Assembly (NCBI GenBank): GCA_041689775.1
Contig: JBDNFP010000146.1
Span: forward strand, 1-25,544
Source of the DNA: JBDNFP01 sp041689775
GTDB taxonomy: Bacteria; Bacteroidota; Bacteroidia; Cytophagales; Spirosomataceae
Reading direction: 5' to 3'
DNA length: 25,544 bases
The translations under genes and the position numbers were made by a program. Shown here piece by piece: positions 1 to 7,639 of the stretch; positions within the stretch are counted from its first letter, which is position 1; the number at the start of each line of letters is the position of its first letter. A model generated the notes under the pieces. The model had not been told where the DNA came from, made no database searches, and worked only from the letters and a program-made list of their open reading frames with translations.

Positions 1-478
1 ATAGATTCAACGGTACTGAAAACCCGAAAGAGTTTAGTAAGGGCTTGAAGAGTTTCCATGTCCAGGTATCACCGACGCGCACTTGCCTGAATACCCGAAT
101 ACCCTGCGGCGTATGGGTAAACAGATCTTTCCGGCCATCACCGTCATAGTCGACCAGTAACATCCAGTTTTCCATGGAAGGGAAGCGCGCTTCATACATG
201 GGGGCATGACGGTACGTTTTTGTAGTAGCATTACCGATGAAGGTACTCACCCGATTGGTTGTCCGGTCAAACACAACTACATCCTGCACCCCGTCTTCGT
301 TGAGGTCCATGGTTGAAAACTGCCCGGCATTAAGCCCTCCGGCCCAAGGGTTCAACAGGGTAGTTCCGTTCTTGCTGACCACAGTGGTAGTATCCAACCG
401 GAACCACGCCTCCTGCGCTACCGCCGGAAATAGGTTGCTCGTGAGTAGTATGAAGTATAGGTAAAGAATGCGTTTCAT
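1..478 (-). CDS. Secreted FG-GAP/VCBS repeat protein (3' end outside window)
   Basis: An open frame begins at the ATG at 478-476 and runs without a stop off the left edge, giving 159 codons. The N-terminus has a basic start (MKR), a hydrophobic stretch and an AVAQ cleavage-like site near residue 22, so the protein is probably exported. Two Asp-rich calcium-binding-type loops of the FG-GAP/VCBS class follow: DLNEDGVQDVVVFD near residues 57-70 and DYDGDGRKDLF near residues 109-119. Such repeats form blades of beta-propellers in secreted or surface proteins; in Bacteroidota these often end in a type IX secretion domain, which cannot be checked here. Its function beyond an extracellular propeller is unknown. 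It is divergent from murF, with 164 bp between the start codons. Confidence 0.8.
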   Translation of the reverse strand, partial: MKRILYLYFILLTSNLFPAVAQEAWFRLDTTTVVSKNGTTLLNPWAGGLNAGQFSTMDLNEDGVQDVVVFDRTTNRVSTFIGNATTKTYRHAPMYEARFPSMENWMLLVDYDGDGRKDLFTHTPQGIRVFRQVRVGDTWTWKLFKPLLNSFGFSVPLNL

Positions 479-494
479 TGAGAATTATTTCGCT

Positions 495-502
495 TAATTT
501 TG
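495..502 (+). promoter_or_regulatory. Putative -7 element for murF
   Basis: TAATTTTG matches the Bacteroidetes -7 consensus TAnnTTTG exactly. Nineteen bases upstream there is only TTT (473-475) instead of TTG. It would give a leader of about 130 nt before murF. The call rests on the motif alone. Confidence 0.35.
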
Positions 503-642
503 CGCTATCATTAATCATACTGGTTTTCACAAGGGTAAATATCCTGAGAGGCCCTTGCCCACTTTTTAGTACACTAAGCGTGGTAACCAATGAGTCTACA
601 ACGAAATAGCCGGCCTGGTTGTCATAAGAAAAACAAAAAATC

Positions 643-1947
643 ATGAAAATAACGCTTGAATCCCTTTATAAGCTCTATCTCAAAAACCCAAAAGTCTGTA
701 CCGACACCCGTACTATTGAACTTGGCTGTCTTTTCTTTGCGCTCAAAGGGGATATTTTTGACGGAAATGCATTTGCCATAAATGCTCTCCAAAGTGGTGC
801 TGCCTACGCCGTAGTGGATGATCCAGCCATGGCGCAGGACGACCGATTCCTGCTGGTAGAAGATGTACTTACTAGCCTACAAGATCTGGCCCGCCACCAC
901 CGTCAAACCTGGGAAATTCCAGTGATCGGACTTACCGGTTCTAACGGCAAAACCACGACCAAAGAATTGATCGCAACCGTATTGGCCAAAAAGTATCGTA
1001 CCTACGCCACCAAGGGTAATCTGAACAATCACATTGGCGTTCCTCTTACATTACTGGCCGTTAACCCCAACAATTATGATATAGTGGTGGTGGAAATGGG
1101 TGCTAATCATCAGCAGGAAATAGCGCTGCTGAGTAGTATTTGTCAGCCATCCCACGGCCTAATCACCAACATCGGGAAGGCTCACCTGGAAGGGTTTGGA
1201 GGCATAGCGGGTGTCAAAAAAGGCAAAGGTGAACTCTTTGATTTTCTGGCGAAGAAGAAGAAGGTAGTGTTTGTGAATGTACAAAACAATACTCTCATGG
1301 AGATGGTCAGTAAAAAGCATTCTTTCGGCGAAATTGTATTTTTTCGATCCGAAAGTTCTCCGATTACCAACCCCACCCTGATCGAAGAATCTCCTTTTGT
1401 GGTGTACCAAACCTCCGATACGCAAACTATATCAACGCACTTACCGGGCCAATATAATTTTGATAATATCTGCGTAGCCTTAGCCGTAGGACATTATTTC
1501 GAGGTAAATATGACCGACGCACACGCGGCCATTTCGGAGTATATGCCAAGCAACAACCGATCGCAGGTATTCAAGAAAGATAGCAATACCGTAACCCTCG
1601 ATGCCTACAATGCCAACCCTACTTCCATGAAAGCGGCGGTAGAAAACTTTATGAAAAGCGATGCTCCGCGGAAGATGGTCGTATTGGGCGATATGCTCGA
1701 ACTAGGCAGTGAGACCGAAGCCGAACATCTAGCGCTAGGCGAGCTGGTAGCCGAAGGGGATTTTGATCTGATTGTCCTTTCGGGAGTGCTCATGCAGCAT
1801 GCACTTCCTGCGCTACCGAGAGCCTATTATTTCCCGGATAAGTTCTCTCTCCACAATTGGGTCATGGATAATCCTCAGCAGGATACCCACATCCTGATCA
1901 AGGGTTCCAGGGGTATGGGATTGGAAAGTATCGTGCAGTTCATATAA
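643..1947 (+). CDS. murF: UDP-N-acetylmuramoyl-tripeptide--D-alanyl-D-alanine ligase
   Basis: MurF is the last cytoplasmic ATP-dependent ligase of peptidoglycan precursor synthesis. It joins D-Ala-D-Ala to the UDP-MurNAc-tripeptide. The 434-residue length is typical. The N-terminal substrate-binding domain contains DTRTIELGCLFFALKG (residues 21-36). The Mur-ligase P-loop GLTGSNGKTTT is at 96-106, followed by the EMGANH motif of the central domain. The C-terminal domain carries DAYNANPTSM, the family's ligand-binding segment. The ATG at 643 gives an N-terminus that aligns with the family, and no better upstream start exists. The gene stands alone rather than in a dcw-type cluster; the next gene on the same strand is an unrelated small membrane protein 86 bp downstream. 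Confidence 0.97.
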   Translation: MKITLESLYKLYLKNPKVCTDTRTIELGCLFFALKGDIFDGNAFAINALQSGAAYAVVDDPAMAQDDRFLLVEDVLTSLQDLARHHRQTWEIPVIGLTGSNGKTTTKELIATVLAKKYRTYATKGNLNNHIGVPLTLLAVNPNNYDIVVVEMGANHQQEIALLSSICQPSHGLITNIGKAHLEGFGGIAGVKKGKGELFDFLAKKKKVVFVNVQNNTLMEMVSKKHSFGEIVFFRSESSPITNPTLIEESPFVVYQTSDTQTISTHLPGQYNFDNICVALAVGHYFEVNMTDAHAAISEYMPSNNRSQVFKKDSNTVTLDAYNANPTSMKAAVENFMKSDAPRKMVVLGDMLELGSETEAEHLALGELVAEGDFDLIVLSGVLMQHALPALPRAYYFPDKFSLHNWVMDNPQQDTHILIKGSRGMGLESIVQFI

Positions 1948-2033
1948 GGTAAAGTCCTGATAATGTAGTATTATGGGTATAATCCTTCGAGTTTACACCC
2001 TTTTTTATTCTATTCACTCAAACCTTTCCTGTT

Positions 2034-2324
2034 ATGAAAAAAGAAATCACTCACCTAGACGTTCGTTCGGTTGCGCTTATGTACGGGGCTATTCTAGCTT
2101 CCATCGGTCTGGTCATTGCTGTTTTTATTCTCATTTTTGGCTCGTTGTTCATTTCTATGATGGACGCAGACACGACTATGTTTATGGGCGGTGGCGTCGT
2201 GGCCGCTATCTTTATACCTTTTTTGTACGGTATGGTAGGCCTGATCATTGGTGCCATTGTCTCTGCTCTTTATAACTTTATCGCCAGCCAGGTAGGCGGG
2301 GTAAAAGTGACCATTCGGGATTAA
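2034..2324 (+). CDS. Small two-helix membrane protein, DUF3566-like
   Basis: A 96-residue protein with two long hydrophobic helices (about residues 16-41 and 49-82) separated by a short MMDADTT loop, and a short charged N-terminus. The C-terminal pattern ALYNFIASQVGGVKVTI resembles the YNlva..GGvev ending of the DUF3566 transmembrane family as I remember it. No catalytic residues are evident and the function is unknown. It begins 86 bp after murF on the same strand and could be read through from it. A stem-loop lies just after the stop. Confidence 0.75.
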   Translation: MKKEITHLDVRSVALMYGAILASIGLVIAVFILIFGSLFISMMDADTTMFMGGGVVAAIFIPFLYGMVGLIIGAIVSALYNFIASQVGGVKVTIRD

Positions 2325-2330
2325 AGAAAC

Positions 2331-2363
2331 AGGCGGTAACCGGGGCTTACCCAATCACCGCCT
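2331..2363. terminator. Stem-loop between convergent genes
   Basis: AGGCGGT (2331-2337) pairs with ACCGCCT (2357-2363), with a possible small internal GGG/CCC helix in the loop. A T-rich run follows on the plus strand. It lies between the small membrane protein gene and the 3' end of metK, so it could serve both. Confidence 0.55.
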
Positions 2364-2408
2364 ATTTATATTTCTTTCTACTCTTACGAATAGGCTATTT
2401 GATTCATT

Positions 2409-3689
2409 TTACAAATTGAATGCCAGCTTGATAGCATCAACGAAATCAAGTTTCTCCCAAGTAAACAATTCTACTTCCATCTCTTTCTCTGTTCCGTCCG
2501 CACCTTTGAAGCTTTTCTTCACTACTTCGTTAGTACGGCCCATGTGGCCATAAGCGGCGGTTTCTGAGTAAATAGGGTTTCTGAGTTTTAAGCGCTCTTC
2601 GATAGCGTAAGGACGCATATCAAATATCTTTTCGATTTCGCGGGCAATTGCTCCATCGTTCAATTCAACCTTTGACGTACCTTTGGTATCGATAAAAAGT
2701 CCGCAAGGTTTGGCTACGCCAATTGCGTAAGATACCTGTACCAACACTTCGTCACACAGACCCGACGCTACCATATTTTTAGCAATGTGGCGCGTAGCGT
2801 AGGCTGCCGAACGATCCACTTTGGAAGGATCTTTACCAGAGAATGCTCCGCCACCGTGGGCTCCTTTACCACCATAGGTATCTACGATAATCTTACGGCC
2901 GGTTAGGCCGGTATCACCGTGTGGTCCACCAATTACAAACTTACCAGTCGGGTTGATATAGTACGTAATATCATCCGTAAAGAGGGCTTGTAGATTTGGC
3001 GGAAGAGCAGCCTTTACACGAGGAATAACGATTGAAATAATGTCAGACTTGATTTTGGCCAACATCACGGCTTCCTCGTCGAAATCATCGTGCTGGGTAG
3101 ATACCACAATGGTATCAATGCGCTGAGGTACGTTATCGTCACTGTACTCGATGGTTACCTGTGACTTTGCATCGGGACGCAGGTAGGGAATCAGCTCAGA
3201 CTCATTGTTACGGATATTCGATAGTTCTTGCAGGATCTTGTGCGCCAGATCCAAAGCCAGTGGCATGTAGTTTTCGGTTTCGCGGGTAGCGTATCCAAAC
3301 ATCATACCCTGATCACCGGCACCTTGGGCATTGGCTCTTTCCTCAAAGTCCTGACTTGCCACGGCGCGATCCACTCCTTGGTTGATATCAGCACTTTGAT
3401 CGTGGATAGCCGATAGGATACCGCAAGAATTAGCCTCAAACATGTACTCGCTTTTGGTATATCCGATCTTACGGATTACCTCGCGGGTAATTTTCTGCAC
3501 ATCAAGATAGGTATTGGTCTTTACCTCACCAGCAAGTACCACCTGACCCGTTGTTACCAGAGTTTCGCAGGCTACTTTACTGTTGGGGTCCCAAGCCATA
3601 AAATTATCAATGAGAGCGTCCGAAATCTGATCGGCTACCTTATCGGGGTGTCCCTCAGACACTGATTCCGATGTAAATAAATAGGGCAT
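2409..3689 (-). CDS. metK: S-adenosylmethionine synthase
   Basis: MetK condenses ATP and methionine to S-adenosylmethionine, the cell's methyl donor and the source of the radical in radical-SAM enzymes such as LipA, encoded nearby. The protein is 426 residues, somewhat longer than the 384 of E. coli. Signature motifs are present: GHPDKVADQISDA at residues 13-25 (His14, Asp16 and Lys17 match E. coli numbering), GAGDQGMMFGYA from 123, and the phosphate-binding GGGAFSGKD at 279-287. The ATG at 3689-3687 starts directly at the family N-terminus. No clear Shine-Dalgarno is present. A leader of about 200 nt with strong secondary-structure potential precedes it, which suggests RNA-level control. Confidence 0.98.
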   Translation of the reverse strand: MPYLFTSESVSEGHPDKVADQISDALIDNFMAWDPNSKVACETLVTTGQVVLAGEVKTNTYLDVQKITREVIRKIGYTKSEYMFEANSCGILSAIHDQSADINQGVDRAVASQDFEERANAQGAGDQGMMFGYATRETENYMPLALDLAHKILQELSNIRNNESELIPYLRPDAKSQVTIEYSDDNVPQRIDTIVVSTQHDDFDEEAVMLAKIKSDIISIVIPRVKAALPPNLQALFTDDITYYINPTGKFVIGGPHGDTGLTGRKIIVDTYGGKGAHGGGAFSGKDPSKVDRSAAYATRHIAKNMVASGLCDEVLVQVSYAIGVAKPCGLFIDTKGTSKVELNDGAIAREIEKIFDMRPYAIEERLKLRNPIYSETAAYGHMGRTNEVVKKSFKGADGTEKEMEVELFTWEKLDFVDAIKLAFNL

Positions 3690-3823
3690 ACGTTAGAACG
3701 TTGAAAATTATTTTGTTGGATTGAAACTAGACATAATCCAGGAAAGGGCGAGAGCAGCGAACTTTTTTGGTTTTTTTCAAGCCTGGATGGTAGATGGCCT
3801 ATCCCTGATGACTTGTCAAACCC

Positions 3824-3890
3824 ACATCGTTCTTTTACCACCGTGGTGTTCAGGCCCGGTTGGCGCTTCCGCCGAAGCTTCTGGATGCAT
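3824..3890 (-). promoter_or_regulatory. Structured metK leader, candidate SAM-responsive element
   Basis: Read 5' to 3' on the minus strand, the leader contains an S-box-like framework. GCATC (3888-3884) can pair with GATGT (3828-3824) as a P1. AUCCAGAAG resembles the S-box J1/2. A short hairpin (GCTTC-GGCG-GAAGC) leads into GCCAACC. ACCGGG and CC-A-CGGT form a P3-like helix that ends in GGUGGUAAA. In SAM-I the corresponding conserved pieces are GCAACC and GGUGCUAA. The canonical SAM-I P2 segment (GAGGGAC...GAUGAA) and P4 are missing, so this is not a standard S-box. Its position directly before metK supports a SAM-sensing or other cis-regulatory role, but identity is unproven. Confidence 0.45.
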
Positions 3891-3893
3891 ACG

Positions 3894-3924
3894 CAAAATT
3901 GAACTTTTTCAGGAAATTAACCAA
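3894..3924 (-). promoter_or_regulatory. Putative metK promoter
   Basis: On the minus strand TTG (3924-3922) is followed after 20 nt by CAATTTTG (3901-3894), a seven-of-eight match to TAnnTTTG. Transcription would start a few bases downstream, just before the putative P1 helix of the metK leader. This gives a leader of about 200 nt. Confidence 0.45.
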
Positions 3925-3954
3925 ATAAGTCTTCGTAAATGGTAAAGGATATTT

Positions 3955-5115
3955 CTAAAATCTTCGAAATAGTGACCCAACTAGGCCACGGGCAAATGCA
4001 CCCAGCGGTACCGTAGACATCACCTGCAAATCCTCCCAAAGCGAAGTATCCTCGTCCAAGAAGGCAAATAGACGAGGCGTAGGGTTATTTTTATAGAGTC
4101 GAGTAAAGACAGCTTTACCTGAGTACCGATTTTCTAAAAATACATTGAGCAGCGTACTATCTAGCAAATTTTTAAACCACTGCCGAAACGTTTTTTTACG
4201 CGGCTGGGGCTTTCCGGTGGTTAGCAACTGGCTTACCAGTTCCTGAGTAAAACGCTGTGTGCGCTTGAAGGCATAGCCCGTAGAGGCCTTCACGTATCCC
4301 CCCGAAGTACCAATTTTGATGATATGATTTCGCTTGGATACCTTGGGACGCTCGTCCGTCATGGGTATTACGCCAAACTCTTCGTCTTCAATGGTAAAAT
4401 CACGGATTTTCAGAAAATCACGGATATAGGTGTGTAGCTCCTTATCGTACTCTTCTTGATTCAGTAGCTTATCCGAAAATACAGTATACTCTACCAAAGC
4501 CCGGTTCTGATTAATTGGGAGCACATACCCAAAGCGAACGCCAACCCCTTGCTGCTCTACCCGGTAATCCATCATGGTAGGCGCCGAAAGATCAAATACC
4601 GGCTGGGGAGTAGTAATTTCCCAACCTTTGAAGTGCTGCAACATATTATGTCGCTGGGGCTTGTCTAACGAAAGCGGGGTAATACTGTCAAAAATATAGT
4701 CAGCAATAAATTGACCATCATCGGTAATCACAAAGCCACCATCCGACGTATCACTGAGGCGCTCGATGTTAGTAGTCAGAAAAGTAATGTTTGGATTAGC
4801 TTCCAGTTGGAGGCGTACATGGTCATAGAAATCAATACCCCTGATCCACTTGTAGGTATAGTCGCCCAGGTCCAGTCTTTTTTCAAAGCCATTACTACCG
4901 TAGAAAAGCACCTGCTTCCAACGGCGAAACACAATCGGGTCAAACTCACCTTGCCCATCCTTTTCCCAAAAACACCAGGTACGGTCATTTTGTACCTTAT
5001 CGTCTTTATCAATAATAAGGATCGACTTACTGCGCAGTATTGACTGATTCATGTAATAGGCCAGGCTCAATCCGGCTAATCCTCCTCCTGCAATGATGTA
5101 GTCGTATCGTTTCAT
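3955..5115 (-). CDS. crtY: Lycopene beta-cyclase (first copy)
   Basis: This flavoprotein cyclises the ends of lycopene to give beta-carotene. The 386-residue protein opens with an FAD-binding Rossmann motif, GGGLAG at residues 10-15. It has the cyclase signature NDRTWCFW at 43-50, a LVEYT segment whose Glu209 lines up with the catalytic Glu of CrtY (IEDTHY in Pantoea), IPMTDERP at 250-257, the FAD-contact motif GTSGGYVKASTGYAF at 269-283, and FLDEDT at 352-357. The ATG at 5115 sits at the family N-terminus. The gene lies between lipA and metK with no other carotenoid gene beside it, so it probably serves the cell's general carotenoid pigment. A paralogue lies at 23076. A 15-bp perfect palindrome 61 bp upstream may be its operator. 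Confidence 0.92.
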   Translation of the reverse strand: MKRYDYIIAGGGLAGLSLAYYMNQSILRSKSILIIDKDDKVQNDRTWCFWEKDGQGEFDPIVFRRWKQVLFYGSNGFEKRLDLGDYTYKWIRGIDFYDHVRLQLEANPNITFLTTNIERLSDTSDGGFVITDDGQFIADYIFDSITPLSLDKPQRHNMLQHFKGWEITTPQPVFDLSAPTMMDYRVEQQGVGVRFGYVLPINQNRALVEYTVFSDKLLNQEEYDKELHTYIRDFLKIRDFTIEDEEFGVIPMTDERPKVSKRNHIIKIGTSGGYVKASTGYAFKRTQRFTQELVSQLLTTGKPQPRKKTFRQWFKNLLDSTLLNVFLENRYSGKAVFTRLYKNNPTPRLFAFLDEDTSLWEDLQVMSTVPLGAFARGLVGSLFRRF

Positions 5116-5175
5116 AAGTGGCCAATGGTGGTTTGCTGATGGCTATCCGCCATATTAAAACTGGTATAAAACCTG

Positions 5176-5190
5176 CAACTAATTTAGTTG
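5176..5190. repeat. Perfect 15-bp palindrome upstream of crtY
   Basis: CAACTAA-T-TTAGTTG is a perfect inverted repeat with a one-base centre. It is 61 bp before the start codon of the first lycopene cyclase and just past the lipA terminator, where a repressor or activator site would be expected. Confidence 0.4.
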
Positions 5191-5205
5191 TTTTGAATAA
5201 AAGTT

Positions 5206-5239
5206 AAAAGCCCATGTCTATAACAGACAAGGGCTTTTT
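5206..5239 (-). terminator. Rho-independent-type terminator after lipA
   Basis: AAAAGCCC (5206-5213) pairs with GGGCTTTT (5231-5238), with an inner GTCT/AGAC helix. Read on the minus strand, the GC stem is followed by CTTTTAACTTTT. It begins 21 bp beyond the lipA stop codon and separates lipA from crtY. Confidence 0.75.
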
Positions 5240-5260
5240 GTTGTGTATCTCACAAAAGAT

Positions 5261-6139
5261 TTAGATCGGAACATTCACGTGGCGCTCTGCGTGGTAGCTC
5301 GACCGAACCAATGGCCCAGACTCCACATATTTAAGACCTCGCTTCAATCCTTCTTCCTGATAAGTAACAAAAATTTCAGGCGTAATCCACTCGATTACTT
5401 CGTGGTGCATCTTGGTAGGTTGCAAGTACTGCCCCAGAGTAAGAATATCTAATCCGTTTTCTACCAGATCATCTATGGCCTTAAACACCTCATCCATGGT
5501 TTCTCCGAGGCCCAACATAATACCTGATTTTGTACGTTGCTTAGCTTCCTTGGTCCGACGGATCTGTTCCAGGCTGCGTGCATATTTTGCCTGCGGACGT
5601 ACCCCACGGTATAGTCTTTCGACCGTTTCCATGTTGTGCGAAACCACCTCTTGACCTCCTTCAATCATACGATGCAGAGCATCCCAGTTGTTTTTCACAT
5701 CCGGAATAAGAGTTTCAATCGTCGTTCCCGGACTTTGCTTTTTTACCTGTACTACCGTTTGATACCATATTTCAGCACCACGGTCTTTTAACTCGTCGCG
5801 GTTTACGGAGGTAATTACGGCGTGCTTTACGCCCATTAACCGGATAGCCTCCGCTACTCGCTGTGGCTCATCGGTGTCATATTCATTAGGACGCCCGGTG
5901 GCCACGGCACAGAAGCTACAACTACGGGTGCATACATTACCTAATATCATAAAAGTGGCGGTTCCGGCTCCCCAACACTCGCCCATATTAGGGCAGCTGC
6001 CGCTTTCACAGATTGTGTGAAGCTTGTAATTATCTACCAACTTACGTACCCGCAGGTAATCCGGACCGGCTGGTAGCTTTACGCGTAGCCAGTCGGGGCG
6101 TTTCTTACGTTCAGTAGGTATGACGGGTAATTCTATCAT
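5261..6139 (-). CDS. lipA: Lipoyl synthase
   Basis: LipA is a radical-SAM enzyme that inserts two sulphurs into protein-bound octanoyl groups to make the lipoyl cofactor of 2-oxoacid dehydrogenases and the glycine cleavage system. The auxiliary [4Fe-4S] cluster cysteines are Cys44, Cys49 and Cys55 (CESGSCPNMGEC). The radical-SAM cluster cysteines are Cys70, Cys74 and Cys77 (CTRSCSFC). The C-terminal RSSYHA at 279-284 supplies the serine ligand of the auxiliary cluster. I chose the ATG at 6139-6137, giving 292 residues, the usual length. The open frame extends to 6250, but the extra 37 residues are unlike the family, and a good -7 element at 6203-6210 would lie inside that extension. The gene is followed by a clear terminator. 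Confidence 0.96.
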   Translation of the reverse strand: MIELPVIPTERKKRPDWLRVKLPAGPDYLRVRKLVDNYKLHTICESGSCPNMGECWGAGTATFMILGNVCTRSCSFCAVATGRPNEYDTDEPQRVAEAIRLMGVKHAVITSVNRDELKDRGAEIWYQTVVQVKKQSPGTTIETLIPDVKNNWDALHRMIEGGQEVVSHNMETVERLYRGVRPQAKYARSLEQIRRTKEAKQRTKSGIMLGLGETMDEVFKAIDDLVENGLDILTLGQYLQPTKMHHEVIEWITPEIFVTYQEEGLKRGLKYVESGPLVRSSYHAERHVNVPI

Positions 6140-6202
6140 GGATAAGTAGTAATTATTCTTTTTATAAATGAGTCGATTGGCTCGACATAAAATGCTTGGC
6201 GG

Positions 6203-6210
6203 CAAAATTA
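6203..6210 (-). promoter_or_regulatory. Putative -7 element for lipA
   Basis: TAATTTTG on the minus strand matches TAnnTTTG exactly, about 64 bp before the chosen lipA start. The -33 region shows GTTAC instead of a clear TTG. The leader contains a small GTCGA/TCGAC hairpin (6172-6186). Confidence 0.45.
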
Positions 6211-6271
6211 CATGTTTCCGTTTCTGTAACCATGTAAGTCTACCACACAAGGCTATTTTCGCTTAATCTTC

Positions 6272-7030
6272 CTATTTTTTATTTCCAAAGTAGAGTGTCA
6301 CGTAGCCCGAGGTAAAGAAAGAGCGGTTTTCGGCAAAAGGCATAATGATGATTTTACGTGAAAATGCTTCGGCGATGAATCCAATCTCGATGCCGGTCAT
6401 GTTGTCCCGGAAAGAGCTGAGCTCAAAACTAAGGGCTCCTTTCACGTGCAGGCCAGGAGCAATCTTGGTTTTATCAAACCCCTGAAAGAAGTTACCTGAT
6501 CCGATAATCAATTCGGTCTGCGCGTGTTTAACGGGATCGTACGGCTCCGATACAATAACACCCGGACGGGACTGAAACTGAATAATGTATGGTTTTTCAA
6601 GACCAATGGAAGGCCCTGCCGCAAAGATTCCGCTGATGGAGATACCTTCGTCGGAGTGTCGGTTAAAGAACATTACTTCCCGCCCATACTCGGGGCGAAG
6701 CACAAAAAGGTAATTTTGCTTCCCGTAGGTAAATCGTGAGCCCGTAACAAAATTCTGAGATGAAAGCTCCTTTGGATGTTTCACATTCACTAGCTCCAGA
6801 GCAAGGTATCTGAATTGCTGCTTTCCAAAAAAAGTGCCGGGTAAGGATTGTGAATGCCGCGCTACCACTCCTCCCAGAATACCCGAATTGGTATTGGTAG
6901 TAACCCCGATGGAAGATAAAGTAGTATACTTTTCAATATCTGAGTCCTCAACACTCCGGGTCTGCCCCAAGGCAGCGGTGGTCAGGAAAAGTAACAGGCC
7001 TCCAAGCAAAAAATAGTTCTTGTGTATCAT
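6272..7030 (-). CDS. Exported beta-rich protein of unknown function
   Basis: With the ATG at 7030-7028 the protein has 252 residues. It begins with a textbook signal peptide: a positive start, then LLGGLLLFLTTAALGQ, with cleavage likely after residue 21 or 22. An alternative ATG eight codons upstream (7054) would add residues before the signal peptide and is less likely. The mature part has alternating hydrophobic and polar strands, many aromatic residues and the ending SGYVTLYFG, all typical of outer-membrane beta-barrel proteins. No enzyme motif was recognised. It lies upstream of lipA on the same strand with 132 bp between, and is divergent from the OsmC-type gene. Confidence 0.8.
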   Translation of the reverse strand: MIHKNYFLLGGLLLFLTTAALGQTRSVEDSDIEKYTTLSSIGVTTNTNSGILGGVVARHSQSLPGTFFGKQQFRYLALELVNVKHPKELSSQNFVTGSRFTYGKQNYLFVLRPEYGREVMFFNRHSDEGISISGIFAAGPSIGLEKPYIIQFQSRPGVIVSEPYDPVKHAQTELIIGSGNFFQGFDKTKIAPGLHVKGALSFELSSFRDNMTGIEIGFIAEAFSRKIIIMPFAENRSFFTSGYVTLYFGNKK

Positions 7031-7158
7031 ACACTTAATTGTTCCTTCGTACAAATAGTTAAGTGAAAATAGAAAATTTTGTTTGATTCTCTTCCCAATA
7101 ACGTATCTCTTTAACGGTTTTTTATAAATTTATGTTCTTTTCATTAACCAGAAAACGT

Positions 7159-7587
7159 ATGCCAACCATAAACACCGAGTATTTAGGTGACTTGCGCACC
7201 CAAGCAACCCACCTACAATCTTCCACTCAGATACTAACTGATGCGCCTACCGATAATCAAGGAAAAGGTGAAGCTTTTTCTCCTACCGATCTGGTGGCGG
7301 GCGCTTTGGGTAGCTGTATGATGACCATTATGGGTATTGTAGCTGGGCGTGAGGAGATTGATCTGAAAGGATCTGTAATGGAAATCTCCAAAATAATGAC
7401 AGCCGAAGCTCCCCGACGGATCGCTCGTATCGAGCTAAAGATGAAGATGATTTCTGCGGCTGAGCTTTCAGATGTCGAGCGCATTAAACTTGAACGGGCG
7501 GCTTACACTTGTCCGGTGGCCCTTAGTCTGCATCCCGATATTGAGCAAGTAGTGGAGTTTTCGTGGGATGTAGCCCAAGAAGCTTGA
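7159..7587 (+). CDS. OsmC/Ohr family protein
   Basis: OsmC/Ohr proteins are small cytoplasmic peroxidases that reduce organic hydroperoxides with a pair of reactive cysteines. From the ATG at 7159 the protein has 142 residues. An upstream ATG at 7132 would add nine residues not expected in the family. The conserved helix PTDLVAGALGSC carries Cys53, and ERAAYTCPVALSL carries Cys118; these are the two positions expected for the catalytic pair. Substrate specificity (Ohr, OsmC or the less-characterised OsmC-like group) cannot be told from sequence by eye. It faces the YtxJ gene convergently, and both act in thiol or oxidative stress biology. Confidence 0.93.
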   Translation: MPTINTEYLGDLRTQATHLQSSTQILTDAPTDNQGKGEAFSPTDLVAGALGSCMMTIMGIVAGREEIDLKGSVMEISKIMTAEAPRRIARIELKMKMISAAELSDVERIKLERAAYTCPVALSLHPDIEQVVEFSWDVAQEA

Positions 7588-7589
7588 TA

Positions 7590-7630
7590 TAGGTAGTCCG
7601 TGCACAAAATATCTATGTACGGACTACCTA
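7590..7630. terminator. Strong bidirectional terminator hairpin
   Basis: TAGGTAGTCCGTGCA (7590-7604) pairs with TGTACGGACTACCTA (7616-7630) over about 15 bp, with one G-T pair and an 11-nt loop. ATTTTATAT follows on the plus strand. It lies between the convergent OsmC-type and YtxJ genes. Confidence 0.75.
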
Positions 7631-7639
7631 CATTTTATA

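Noticed and set aside
530..557. CAAGGG/CCCTTG inverted repeat followed by TTTTT in the murF leader
   Set aside because: The stem is only 6 bp with a 16-nt loop, and the T-run is 7 bases away, too weak to call an attenuator.
330..644. A minus-strand frame between the FG-GAP gene and murF
   Set aside because: It overlaps the signal peptide region of the FG-GAP gene in another frame; the FG-GAP frame has a good signal peptide and Ca-binding loops.
3721..3945. A 74-codon plus-strand open frame across the metK leader
   Set aside because: It is antisense to a structured leader, has no family-like composition, and its T-rich start reads through the A-rich part of the RNA.
6140..6250. A 37-residue N-terminal extension of LipA
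   Set aside because: It is outside the family length and contains a consensus -7 element, so it is more likely promoter and leader.
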